Below, one piece after another: positions 11,754-22,377 of a stretch of 64,000 nucleotides of DNA (position 1 is the first letter of the stretch; each line of letters begins with the position of its first letter). Position numbers and translations under genes: made by a program. The notes under the pieces were generated by a model. It did not search any database. It was not told the origin of the DNA and was given only the letters and a program-made list of their open reading frames with translations. The DNA comes from Vandiemenella viatica (Eukaryota; Arthropoda; Insecta; Orthoptera; Morabidae): contig JARYHS010008074.1 of assembly GCA_031002005.1 (NCBI GenBank), positions 177,096,494 through 177,160,493 of the forward strand. The letters run 5' to 3'.

Positions 11754-13229
11754 TGTTACTCCAAACCACTTGTAACAGCTATAAAAAAATTCAGACTATT
11801 TATAGATTTTCGACCAAGGTGATAGATAATAGTTTGATGTGCACACAGAAACCGTCATAACTGCATATTGAACACTGAGAGTAACTACATCTTCAGGTTG
11901 AGTACGTTCCATTCATCCTGAAATACAATTTTAGTTTTGTTTTTGATGATTGTCAAAGCAAATTCCGGGATGGTCTCAACGCTCTACCTGAGATATGCAC
12001 AAATTCAATAACAAAAAAAAAGCACTCCTTCTTCTTATGATGTCATGCCCAAATGCTGGCGTAGAATATTACCTCGGAGAATAAACCGTTGCATGAGAAC
12101 TCCTTTGGGGGAAATGAACTTAGGTGGTTTCCCATTGCTTCCCTAGCGTTTGTTCGTATGAGTGCGGATGACTGTGGCAGTGTACGTGTTCAGCATAGAT
12201 TGTTGTTTATAATGAGAGGTGTAGAAGGAAGACGGTGAAACCCGCTGCCAGCCCATTCAAGCCTACCCTTCCAAAAGAGGCCAGGAGGGCCTCCAGGCTT
12301 ATCGTCACTATCCAATGGACGAATCACCAACAACAGTGTCGTATGCTCTCACACCCAACACGCTGCGGACAGGTTTGTGATTATGAATTTTGAATCACCA
12401 TCTCTCCTACCCTGCAAGATAAGTTCTGATGATGAAAATTTCGCCAATCATTCTAACCGGCTAACCCCGTGTCAGTGCCGAACAGTACCACTTTGCCGCA
12501 ACCAACTGAACCAACGGGGCGGCTACAAGGATCTCCGGAGAAGACAAACCTTACACCCGTCACTGACGTTCTCGAATGTATCAATCACTTTACAATATTT
12601 GGTACATTCATTATCAATCTTTTTTCAGCTGCAGCCGGGTCTCATTTTTCATAAATACTCAAATACATAATTTTGTAGGCTTTATAAAGGTATCTAAAAT
12701 TAAATATAAACTTATTTATTTGTAACTGACTAGTGTGCTATACGGAAAATTCGAAATTCTGCCTGTACTGAGTTAGTTGGTTTATTTTTCACGAATGAGA
12801 ACACAACAAATCATAGCAGAGCACTGAGAGAGACAATACTCGCCGCCGAAACCTCTTCCCACAGTCGGTATAAAACACAAACCCGATGTTAGTGCAGAAT
12901 CCCAGAAGCGACGGCTCAGCCGTTTATGTTTTGATAAATTTAAAAGCGCAAGCGGTATTCAGGATTCATATTGAAAACTTATTCCTCCTCGACGTGCCCC
13001 TTGTGTACAAAGGCAGCTCTTACCTGACGTGTTTTTCGAAAAATTCGTTTCGACGCAGAATTCCTCTCTGCAGAATAAAAATAATAATAATGAAACTGGC
13101 GAGAAGAGCGAAGGGGCGGAATCAAGAGAGAAAAATATTAACAATTTGCTGTGGATGAGGACGAATCTCTTTCACAGCTCTTCTTCCGTTTTCATTGCCG
13201 GCATTTCCTTTTTTCCCATTGTCGGGCAT
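11754..13229. other. Intergenic DNA, unclassified
   Basis: The segment 12240-12540 is less AT-rich. It contains CACCATCTCTCCTAC, which recurs at about 14957, so part of it may be an old shared repeat. No protein motif was found in the frames at 12377-12670 or 12886-13158. Confidence 0.4.
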
Positions 13230-13740
13230 TTTATTTAAAACCTGCGACCGGCTTTGTAGGACGCACGAAACGTATTTCGGCAGAGAGCCCAATTAATGGA
13301 GACATATTTTTGAGCGCGGTTTGTGTAGCGGAGCGCTTTTGTGCGCGGGCAGAATGCGGGAGGAGTGAGCGGCAGTATTCAGAACAGACCCGGACCAGAC
13401 GTCCCTCCACCCGGCTCGCAGCCTTGTCTTTTTAATTTTATTTAAAATACAGCCCCGCTCTTATTATTAACACACGCTGCCGGCGGCCGCTTTGTCTTCC
13501 CTTCCGCTCTCTCTCGCTCTTTTAATAATTTAAACCTTGCGCCTCGCGTCCAGCAGCACAGCACAACACCATTCAACGTATCGGTCTGACGCCGCCGACG
13601 GTGCTGCCCCCACGACGTCGCGATTGTCCCTGCGAGAGCGGCAACACTGGTTCGCCGCCGCAGCCCCTGACAAGGAACGACGCGCTGCTGAAGAGCAATA
13701 GCGTGAGCGGACACAACAAGGGGTTAAGGAGTGCAAGAAA
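13230..13740. promoter_or_regulatory. GC-rich, CpG-containing island
   Basis: Against an AT-rich background this stretch is rich in CpG, including GCGGCCGC at 13483-13490, and in pyrimidine/purine blocks. It includes a homeodomain-type CCAATTAA at 13289-13296. Open frames occur on both strands but none has a domain, and the lack of stops follows from composition. It could be an unmethylated regulatory island or a distant promoter. I have no direct evidence of transcription. Confidence 0.35.
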
Positions 13741-14234
13741 GCTTACAGTGGTGATAAAAACCATGCTGCCAAGGAGGGTGTTTCTTCTCAATCGGAAATA
13801 TGAACTGAGGGGTTTCCTTTGTCCTCCTCGGTATGTAGGTGTTAATGTTTTGCTTGAATGCCGGTTATGCGTTCACTGTATTGTGTTGTATGTGTTATAG
13901 AGTAATAATGACGAGAGAATTAAGACAGTGGTTCAATGTGTCGGCTCATTTAGAAAGATACGAGAGTGTATCATCCACAACCGACACGTACTTATTAGCT
14001 TTAAGCGGATGGCACTTGCCGGATGGGGTGCGATCGTCATCAAAAGTACCTGGGTTACTAACCTTCATTCGACCCACCATGCGAACTACACTATCCCACA
14101 AAACTATCTGCCACTAAGAGGCCAACGCCTAGAGGGGAGCACCAGCAAAGTCTGATGGGACTTCCCCTTTCCACCTCGAGTCTGGAAGACATCACTTGCA
14201 GAGTTTGAAGAGTCACCACCGGGTCACTTACGTG
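13741..14234. other. Intergenic DNA, nothing recognised
   Basis: Overlapping open frames at 13839-14155 are in different registers with no motif. I see no repeat structure. Confidence 0.4.
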
Positions 14235-14380
14235 ATCTTCCCCAAATCACTCCAGGCAAATGCCGGGATGATTCCTTCAAAAGGCCATGGCCGAATTCCT
14301 TCCCTTTCCTTGCCTCCCATCCCTTCCCGTCTCTAAACACCTCGCTGTTAAAAGACGTTAAGCAGTAAAAAAAAAAAAAA
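14235..14380 (+). mobile_element. SINE-A copy 1, 5'-truncated, with poly(A) tail
   Basis: The SINE-A body is clear: AAATCACTCCAGGCAAATGC, CCTTCAAAAGGCCATGG, CCGAATTCCTTCCC and the tail GACGTTAAGCAGT followed by 14 A. The tRNA-like head is missing, which fits 5' truncation during target-primed reverse transcription. This copy is plus-oriented; the same body recurs at 27965, 30137, 33241, 33818, 48218, 51024 and 62025. Confidence 0.85.
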
Positions 14381-14491
14381 CGTGAATTACCTAGACGTAA
14401 TCTTCCTGGACGTGATCTTTCTACAACGCTAACAATAATTCCTTTGGCCGATATTTGGTATTTGGTAGCTTGCTAATAGCGTTAAAGGTAG

Positions 14492-14499
14492 ATGCCGTG
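14492..14499. repeat. Left target-site duplication of hAT MITE
   Basis: ATGCCGTG, identical to the octamer at 14759-14766. Confidence 0.85.
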
Positions 14500-14758
14500 C
14501 AGTGCCGGATCTAGGGAAGGGTCAAACCGGGGTTCGCCTACTCCAGGGAGCGGCAAAATCACGTTTGAAGGAATGGTAAATGGTAAATTCGTGTGGTGCC
14601 AACCTTTTTTTTTTTAACTGTGCTCCTCTTAGGGACAACATTCAGAGGGCGGCAAAATCAAAGAATAGCTCTACACTGCCTCGGGCGACAAATTCATGTT
14701 TCAAGGTGCGGCAGTTTCAAGTTTTTGCCCCGGCTCGAAGAATTTAGAGCCGATACTG
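14500..14758. mobile_element. 259-bp non-autonomous hAT-type MITE
   Basis: The element begins CAGTGCCGGATCTAG and ends with the approximate inverse, TTTAGAGCCGATACTG. It is flanked on both sides by the identical octamer ATGCCGTG (14492-14499 and 14759-14766). An 8-bp duplication and CAG...CTG termini are hAT hallmarks. No transposase is encoded. Inside, the phrase GCGGCAAAATCA occurs twice (about 14551 and 14651), a partial internal duplication. The family name is unknown to me. Confidence 0.85.
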
Positions 14759-14766
14759 ATGCCGTG
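14759..14766. repeat. Right target-site duplication of hAT MITE
   Basis: ATGCCGTG, identical to the octamer at 14492-14499. Confidence 0.85.
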
Positions 14767-15525
14767 CAGTCTGCCTGGAGCTAGTCTTGGATATTAGAGC
14801 AGAGTACCCTCCCACATCTCAAGCGACTGCTCCTCGCGCCTACCCTAATCCCCATTCGACAGAAAATTTACCATTGATAGTGTCTTAGGCCCTCATACCA
14901 TGGGCACTGAGATTTAGCACTTTAGGACACATACCTGATAATAGTAATCGTGCACCACCATCTCTCCTACTCCGCACTATTCCCGATGACGCAACTTCCT
15001 TTCGCTACTTCCTTGTCAAGCGGACATCATCATAGTGATGCAACAACATGAACTACCGACTAAAGTTGAGGTATAAACGCTGGAACGACATCAGCACTCC
15101 CTTCAATATTGTTGTTGAAGGCATTCATTGAGATTGTAAGACATTCCTCGACATTACAAGGCAGCCCTCATAATTTTTCCTTCTACAGTTATTTATATTT
15201 CAGTCACTAATTGTGTCTATCCTGTCGTTGTGGCAGCGTGGGGGCAGCTTCTTTGAGTCCTGGTGGTGGAAGAAATTATTACCTTTCGGGACTTGGTCAG
15301 CAGGGTAGGAGTAGGGCACGATCCCTAATCACGGTATTGAGTACCATAGTTCTTGGCTAAATTCCAAAATCTCTGCAGTATGTGCGGAATCAGAGCATAC
15401 TATACTGTAGATGATGATTCGTGCGTCTTATTGGCAGGTTAAAACTGTTGGCCTCTTGGTTTCCTCGGAGGATTAGGCATGAATGGGCTGGAACTGGGTT
15501 TCAAAATATTCCTTCCACCATCTAA
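14767..15525. other. Intergenic DNA, possible old repeats
   Basis: Moderate GC with no protein motif. It may include the 5' part of the element whose tail is at 15526-15588, but I cannot define its start. CACCATCTCTCCTAC near 14957 is shared with about 12398. Confidence 0.35.
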
Positions 15526-15588
15526 CTCAGGGCGCTAATAACCTCGACGTTGACGCGCCCTAAAGCCGGAATAACAACAACAACAACC
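15526..15588 (+). repeat. Retroposon 3' tail: stem-loop plus (AAC)n
   Basis: GGGCGC (15530-15535) pairs with GCGCCC (15555-15560) around the loop containing ACCTCGACGTTGAC. This is followed by TAAAGCCGGA and a short (AAC)n tail. The loop and the TAAAGC word also occur at the 3' end of the SINE-A copies, which suggests a common tail recognised by one LINE reverse transcriptase. Confidence 0.6.
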
Positions 15589-16548
15589 ATCTATAAAACA
15601 ATTAATACACTAAACTTACCTAACTCAACACAATAATGTAGAAAAATTCAGTAATATCTAGGAAGGAACTAGCTGCCGTTTGCCTACAGCTTTAGAATCA
15701 AACCAACCTTTTAGTATAAATGGAATATTCTGTGTCTTCGGTGGTGAGATGATTAGCCGTTGCCGTATAGGCGATGTTTCTTAAGGACCCGTATTCCCAA
15801 CGACCTGTGGAGGCACAAGAAACAGACATTTTATATAGCACAAAACTGAGCTAAGGAACTTCTAGTTACGGTCACGAAACAGTGATGTAAGTAATCGAAT
15901 TTATCTGCATTTTCTGTAATAATCACCCCCTCTCATCCCCCCCCCCCCCAACCAGTTGCTGTCAGTTGTCGCTACACAGAACAGTTCTGTTTTGTTCTTC
16001 AATCAGGATTTGATGGTGAAGTTAACAGCGTGGCTATGAAATTCATATGAAATATATCTTAAAGATAATAACTGTGCAGAAAAAGATAACTGAAAAGCAA
16101 TTAAGGTCTTTAAAAGAGAATGTTTTGTTAGAAAACTTTTTCAGTGCCACCTACTCGAACTCCCATTCTACACTAATTTTTTTTTTTAAAGCAAAAAATC
16201 TACAAAGTAGTGAATTCAAGGCTGATGCCAGAATATATAGTGTTTTGTGTAATCCTCCCGTGTTCGCAGCAAGGGATACCGCAGATGACCTTGGAACTAA
16301 TGTATTTTACTTAAAGTAACGTTAACGGTTACTCGAAAAGCTACCTTTTTCAGCAAGACAGTTCTTTTCTTTTTCCGTGTCACAATAGACAAAATACTAC
16401 CAGACCTCTGATGTAGTTTAGCAAAAGATAATTTTTTGAAAATGAATAATCTGAATTAAATGTAAAACATATGAAAATCTATATAGGCCTATATAAAGAT
16501 GACTGTATACATGTATGTTTTTTGTTTGTTTGTTCTTCATACAAATGC
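15589..16548. other. AT-rich DNA, nothing recognised
   Basis: It contains a C-run near 15941 and an open frame at 16047-16319 that has no domain. Confidence 0.45.
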
Positions 16549-16610
16549 ACAGTTTTTATCCGATCACTTATCCTTTGATACAAAGAGAAAAATACTGTCT
16601 ACATTTGCTT
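16549..16610 (+). repeat. Dispersed repeat core, copy 3
   Basis: CACAGTTTTTATCCGAT is followed by AGAAAAATACTGTCTACATT. The second block recurs near 3788 and 56180, which links the copies. The upstream part (about 16440-16548) also resembles 3120-3222. Confidence 0.55.
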
Positions 16611-16721
16611 GAAAAATTATCTGTATAGATAATACATGTTGACTTATAATTTCGAAAAATTACTGAACGGCGATAGACAGACGCGTTGGATGTCTAGGTC
16701 TCTGTACTGCCTTTCGATACA

Positions 16722-16880
16722 GCGGTCAGGTAGCTCAGTGGTTAAAGCGCTTGCTTACTGGTATTTGGATCGTGGTCTCCGGTTCAAATCTCCGTGGAGG
16801 CAAAGAATTTTAAAAACTGTTTTTGATCGTAAGAGTTACGCCTGGACCGTTGGTTATTCGGCTTGAATGTTAAACTGTAG
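16722..16880 (+). mobile_element. SINE-B with tRNA-like head
   Basis: A tRNA-like promoter is visible: box A GTAGCTCAGTGGTTAAAGCG near 16730-16749 and box B GGTTCAAATCTCC at 16781-16793. The spacing is typical of a polymerase III gene. The sequence continues into GTGGAGGCAAAGAATTTTA and a body containing GTTAAACTGTAG, a phrase also present in the copy at 28230. The anticodon arm does not form a convincing tRNA stem and the sequence continues as a repeat, so I call a SINE, not a tRNA gene. Confidence 0.65.
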
Positions 16881-18789
16881 ATATTACAAATTTAGGGGTG
16901 CAATGCGAGACAAATCATAGTTAGTCCTGCAATGCTGTTGGTGTACACTTTTTACGTTATATTGGTCCCTCAGAGGTGATTCGCAGTTAGTGTATGTGTG
17001 ATATGCAGTAATAATACTATAAATGCGGAAGTAAGTCTCTGTCTTTTTGTTACGTTTTCACAACTAAATGCCAATACCGATATTGACGGAATTTGACAAG
17101 AAAATCTGTAGGGAGGGCACAGGACATTTATTTTCGGTATGATTAACAGTTGTAGTCACGAAATTTTAATAACTTATGGAATGGCGACAGAGAGACGGAT
17201 GTGTGTGTTAGTCTGTAATGTTACGTCGGTTGCTCAAGGTGTGCTTCTCACGCATTATGTTAGTGGGTAATTTGTTAATAAATTTCGTTTAGAGAACAAA
17301 CGTATTATTTAGTATAGATGTAGGTTTTCTCTGTCCTATTACTTTGTGTCTGCTTAAATGTTTCTGGCACCAGTTTATTTTGCCTTCTTTTTTGACATGC
17401 CTTGCGGACGTAAACTGGCCGAAGTTGTAGCTATAGCAGAGCACGAGCAGCTAAAGTTATAAGAACCCAAGAATCGGATGCTCCTGCTGAAGAAGGAAGA
17501 AAAGTCCAATGTGAAATATACCTGTCCTTAGTTAACACCCCCACCCCTCCCCCACATATCCTCACCTTCGTTTTGTTTTTTCTGTTTTAAAATATACCGG
17601 AAATTGATTCTATTTAAGAGACAGGTTCGACGGTAGAGTGATATAGTGATAGCTTTCCTGTCATATTATGCCGACTCGGTGTTATTTGGGACCCATCCTT
17701 CGTTACCAACAACTTCAATGAAATTCTGGCAAAGAAATTCTTAAATCATGCGCACGAAGTTGCGGGTATCAGCTAGTTCTCTATAATTCTCGTTTGATTG
17801 TAATTAAATCAGACAAGCCGACACTTCCTGCGGAATGTAAAAAACAACTGAAAGTCATGAAATTTAAATTGGTCTTATCAATCTGATTTATGTGAAGAGA
17901 ATCTTAAGGCACAAATCACGATTTTCAGAGGAAGTGAGCCACTTTAAGTATGCTAAGGATGTTATGCATCCTACTGAATTCAGATATAACTTCTTGAATA
18001 GCGGTAGTATCTTTATGTTAAAATTTTATCTATTTCTGTGACGTATCACATGTGTTAATTGAACAGTTTAGATATTAACTGACTCTCTACACGGCGTTTC
18101 AACCCAAGGACTAAATTAAGATCATAAAAATTCTGGTTTGTAATTTCAGTCCGTCTTACTAGCTGCGGCCTGTAAGAAAATTCTAGGCAGTAAGTATTGA
18201 AGTACATGCAGGAGCTGAAAATTCCACCACTCTTGCTGTGTACGTTAAAAAGCAGCCAGACTGGACAGTTCAATCACTTGCAAATTCCCAAAGAATATTT
18301 CTGAATCTCGCTAGCAGAACTAAATTTTAAAGTGTAATTCTTGACAAAAAATTTAAATTTGCATTCCTTACGAGAGAACTTTCATGTTACTGTTTGGGAG
18401 TACAGTGCTTAAAGTAACGATGTCGGAAGAGAGAGAATGGATCCGATGGAACGACAGTATTATACCGCAACATTGGTTTACAGGAAATTTAAAAAAATGG
18501 ATACATTTGAATTTATTTTATCTGTAATTTCATTAATCATATCGCTCAAACTATAACCAGTTGTATAGTATTTTGTTTGATATCTACAAAAGAAACAGTT
18601 GTTTGTCTCAGAAACTTATTATCTGGTTACTGCGAAATTGGCTTGGTTGCCACATCGTATTATTTATCGTATGGCTACAAAAAAGTTAATCACATTAAAA
18701 ATATATTGATTACAATTTAAAATTAATAGAAAAAAAATTGCACCAGAGAGAAGCGATTGTCAAAATTTTAGCTTTTTAAAAATTCTGTT
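16881..18789. other. AT-rich DNA, nothing recognised
   Basis: Only short frames without motifs occur, for example 18055-18273. A tRNA-like word GGTAGAGTGATATAGTG near 17631 is too incomplete to call. Confidence 0.45.
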
Positions 18790-19625
18790 GCTATATCGCT
18801 AATAGAGATGAGGTCTGCGAAGTTCCCTCCGTTTGCCATGAGGTCGCACTCCAATACGACTTGTCACACAGTCTATCTTTCTGCTCCACAATTCAGTTAC
18901 CTACATTTAAAGAAGAAATCAGTGCACCTGCCATGTCCTGTCTATAAGTTTCTTGGTTGGTTAAAACCAGACGGCTTACACCTGATGCAGGGCAAAAAGC
19001 AGGGTGTCTGATCAGAGAACTGCAAGACTTAACGATGCTGAATCGGTTGTCACATAGACTTTTTGTTGTTGTCAGAGGAGATCTCAATTTAGCCTATTAC
19101 TTGTAGGAGGTCGTCGAGGTTCCTGTTGCTTTGTAGTGCGGGATTTCAAATCAGGTTTAAATATATTCACTAACTAGGAGGCCTCGTCGTCGGAGGTCGT
19201 GAGATGTAATGTGGCTCAGGATAGACAGTCAGTATGTTTGTGTCGATCTCAGCGTGCCAGAGACAATTTTGTGTGTCCACCAGTCCAGTGTGGGCGTTGG
19301 TGATATATACGGCAGAGGCAGAGCCAAGTTTTTGATGATATTGTTGCGGGTTTTATTTTCTCTGAGTCTTTATTCAGATGTTTCTTGAAAGTGTCCTGTC
19401 AAGAGTTACCCAAAAATATTCATAAAACCTTGGCGTGAGTAAGTTTTTTCCCCTGAAAAATATCTCTCAGTTCTCTATGAGACTCCTTGTTGTTCAGATG
19501 GAAGCAGATGACCTCTGCCTTTCTTGCGTTTAGTAGAAGATTGGCACATGTGAAGTTGTATCTGGTACTTAGTGATACTGCTTCAGTAGCAAGTTATTTG
19601 ACCAAACCACAGAATGATGTTCCAA
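18790..19625 (-). pseudogene. Jockey-type LINE reverse transcriptase, C-terminal remnant
   Basis: Conceptual minus-strand reading from about 19590 gives LLLNARKAEVICFHLNNKE, then HRELRDIFQGKKLTHAK. After a frame change come WVTLDRTLS and a further block. These match the region downstream of the YADD box in Jockey-like reverse transcriptases: N-x-x-K-x-E/Q, a conserved HLNN-like strand and YLGVTLDRTL. Several stops and frameshifts interrupt it, and the catalytic palm is absent. The part from about 19087 to 18790 is weaker but continues in the expected direction. It is a decayed fragment with no recognisable 3' tail. Confidence 0.7.
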
Positions 19626-20622
19626 TGAACTTATAATTCGAAGTTAAAACAAAATAATACCAGTATTATTTTTTCTTGATGCAATAATACCAAAATGAGT
19701 TAGGGAAATCACTTATCCCTATTCTTAAATTACTTTGGGCGTTCTTGCAGAGTTGCACTGTTAACCATTATCAAAAATGTGTTCCTAAGCTTCCTTCAGC
19801 TATGTAAGGAAAGCTACTTAACTGTGCTAGAAGAGCAGTGACGTACTTCGTAGGAGAAGAAGGTGAACTGTATCAAATAAACTTTGTCTCCATCACGAGT
19901 ATTTGAACATTCCATAATTAGAACGTTTCAATTTAGCCAACAAGTCCATCGTGTTTCTAATTGGATAAAAGAAGATTTGGAAAGAATAGCTACCAGTGAA
20001 ATGACCCTGAATATCCGGCTACCGTTCATCTAATAAAACGCTTTCTCTGCAAGCGAACGATCTTTGACTGACTTATTGTTTAAACATAACTCCTTATAAC
20101 TGAATGCGTTTTAAGGCATCAATGACTTCACCATTACTTCTTCAGCTGTTAGTTACATGAAGTCTTGTGATTTTAAACCAATTAAAATATTCTTCAGTGA
20201 TTATGTATAACACTGTGTCTACGAAGATCTGTAAAATCGACAGTTGTTGATGTAAAGGAAATACGTGTTTGGGGACGGGTACCAGACATACCATAGTCGT
20301 CAGGGGGTAGCAATGAAAATCAATCAATCTTCCTAGAAACACCAATCGAGCTACTGTGACAGACACCGAGCAGGATGTCGTAATAGGAAATCCAGTCATC
20401 AAGGTTCAGTGCACATGAACACAAAATGCTTGGGTACTTTACTCAGAAGTTACTCTTTCATATTTGTTCCAATGACTCGTCCAGAAGTCATAGAGAAAGT
20501 TATGAGACTGAATTCTTTAAGATAAAGAAATACGTCAACAGGAAATAAACTGTAGTGCCACCTCATACTCGTATTTAACTGTGTTTAGTTTTAGAATAAG
20601 TTTCTTAGTTTTAGAAATTTAG
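19626..20622. other. AT-rich DNA, nothing recognised
   Basis: No frame has a motif. The 86-codon minus-strand frame at 20142-20402 is probably chance. Confidence 0.4.
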
Positions 20623-21283
20623 TACACTGCTTGGCAAATAAGTGAAGCATTTGGAAGTGGAGGAGGAAACACAATGAACCTTTATGGGTTGAGAGGGTAT
20701 AACAACGAGTCAAATTTACAAAGAACCTCGCATCACGAGCCCACTGATCCAATCTGGCATGGTGCACACGTGCACTGATTTTGGTTGGAAAGAGTGTCAT
20801 AAGGCAGTTGTATCCTCTACTGAGGCAAGCTGGACCACCCAATATTGGAACTGGTGCATGATATCCTGGATACTATCACTGGGATGGAGTTTACGTCCGA
20901 GCTGACTAAGCAAATGTTTTATCGGGGACAGATCTGTGGATCTTTGTGGCCACAGTAGTACCCCAACATCAAGCAGACAGTTCAAAGAGACACGTGCCGC
21001 GTGTGGACGAACAGTATCCTGTTGCAAAATGGCATCACGGTACTATCGCATGAGAAGTAACAAGTGAGGACGCAGGATGTCCGTGACCTCTCATTCTGTA
21101 CTCAGAGTTCCCATGATCACTTCCAGCCGTGACCTGAAGTCACATCCGATGTCTCCAACGCAAAGATGCAAGGATTAGCGGCGCTACGCCTCTCTATAAC
21201 ATGTAAAGAATGAGATCACTCCTCCGATCGCCGACATACTCGTCGACGATGGTCATCTGAGGTAGTGCAGAATCGCTGAACAC
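20623..21283 (-). pseudogene. Tc1-like transposase remnant with 3' terminal repeat
   Basis: Minus-strand reading gives RFCTTSDDHRRRVCRRSEE near 21280, then VTDILRPHLLLL, then ILQQDTVRPHAARVSLNCLL and PQRSTDLSPIKHL. These are the ordered blocks of a Tc1/mariner DDE transposase: the region after the first Asp, the QDNARPHTAR-type box and the SPDLSPIEHLW-type box with the third acidic residue region. At least one in-frame stop (near 21045) and frame changes show it is dead. The start of the protein, including the DNA-binding domain, is missing. At 20623 the sequence TACACTGCTTGGCAAATAAG is a Tc1-type terminal repeat with an adjacent TA. Confidence 0.85.
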
Positions 21284-21530
21284 AATGAATGGAGTCGCAT
21301 CGCGTTCATCGATGAATCGTGGTTCTGCGCTACCTCGGATGGATTTTCCAACCGAAGCAGTTCATGCATCCAGGCCAGAGAGGGAGGAAAGTCATACTGG
21401 TAATGCTGATAAGTGGAATTATACAGTCACGTTCTTTATAAATTTGACTCAGTTTTGTAATCACTGAAATAACATCACGGACTATTTCAACATGTTAAGT
21501 TTCATTTCGTTTCGTTCACCTTTGTATCAT
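21274..21530 (+). pseudogene. Second Tc1-like fragment, opposite orientation
   Basis: Plus-strand reading gives NEWSRIAFIDESWFCATSDG, the block around the first catalytic Asp (FxDES) of a Tc1 transposase. It then jumps to non-coding sequence (about 21432-21520) with TAAATTTGACTC, which matches the 3' untranslated part of the minus-strand copy near 20720. The middle of the gene is missing. The fragment abuts the minus-strand remnant nearly at the same point of the gene, which makes a head-to-head junction at about 21270-21285. Confidence 0.7.
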
Positions 21531-21819
21531 GCAGTTTGAACCTGCCAGTTAGAGATAATAGGTAGTTGGTGTGATCTGATACCCAATAACATCATTAGAT
21601 TTCACCATAACGAAAAACACAGACGCCAAGCACTCGTCAATTTCTCTGACAACCTCCTTCATTTTATTTGGCAACAGGTAACTGTCCTAACCACACCACC
21701 CACACCACACCAGTTTCAAAGATACGCGCGGGGGGGGGGGGGAGACACCAATGAAAGTCAGGTACCTTCACAAGGCCACATAACACGACCGTTGGTGCGG
21801 ATAGATGGTATAGTCCAAA
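21531..21819. other. Intergenic DNA with a G-run
   Basis: A run of 14 G lies at about 21729-21742. No coding similarity is seen. It may be part of the decayed LINE that follows on the minus strand. Confidence 0.4.
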
Positions 21820-22010
21820 CTCTGCGTTGGTAGCCCCAAGGTTGCTATGATTGCTGCTGAATATGAACTGGTTACAAGAAAAGTGTCTCGTTATACAAAT
21901 CTTATTAAAATATGTACAACGTGGAGTTGCATATTCCTATTCAATAATCTATTAGTGTCTTGATCTTAGTAATGTTAACTCCAGCCGATATAAGGCAAGT
22001 TGAAGTCACC
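21820..22010 (-). pseudogene. CR1/L2-like LINE endonuclease remnant, distal part
   Basis: Minus-strand reading just inside the target duplication gives GGDFNLPYIGWS, the conserved GDFN strand of an AP-type LINE endonuclease. A degraded region with RDTFLVTSSYSAA follows. It continues the endonuclease found at 24395-24790. The two halves are separated by the ORF1-only element and joined by the shared 14-bp duplication. Stops show it is not functional. Confidence 0.65.
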
Positions 22011-22024
22011 TCCTCGTACGATTA
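22011..22024. repeat. Target-site duplication, left copy
   Basis: TCCTCGTACGATTA, identical to 24381-24394. It lies at the poly(A) end of the inserted element. Confidence 0.95.
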
Positions 22025-22377
22025 TTTTTTTATTATATTATTATTTATTTGGCTTTAAGCGCCTAAGCACTATACAAGCATCATCCAATTGTACATACAT
22101 ATATAAACATTTTACATATAGGTAAGAGAGCAAGACTTGACATGATTAGTAAAATATAAAGAATAGAACAAGCTAAACTGATTAATCAGAAAGGAACATT
22201 TTTGTTTATCCTCTAAAGGGGTTTGACACATTATGTTTAATTAAACTTGCTCAGACATAATTACTAACGATACAGTGAAATATACATTATTGTTAGTTCC
22301 TTATAGTTTTTTTTTTCCGACATTACAATGAGTAAAATCCTTACAATTAACTAGTTTGAGAGAGATTATTCAGTTCT

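Noticed and set aside
13151..13900. Several overlapping frames in the GC-rich island
   Set aside because: Multiple registers on both strands are open at once, as composition alone would produce; no domain is seen.
16722..16803. Possible true tRNA gene
   Set aside because: Boxes A and B are good, but the acceptor and anticodon stems do not pair convincingly and the sequence continues into a SINE body shared with 28230.
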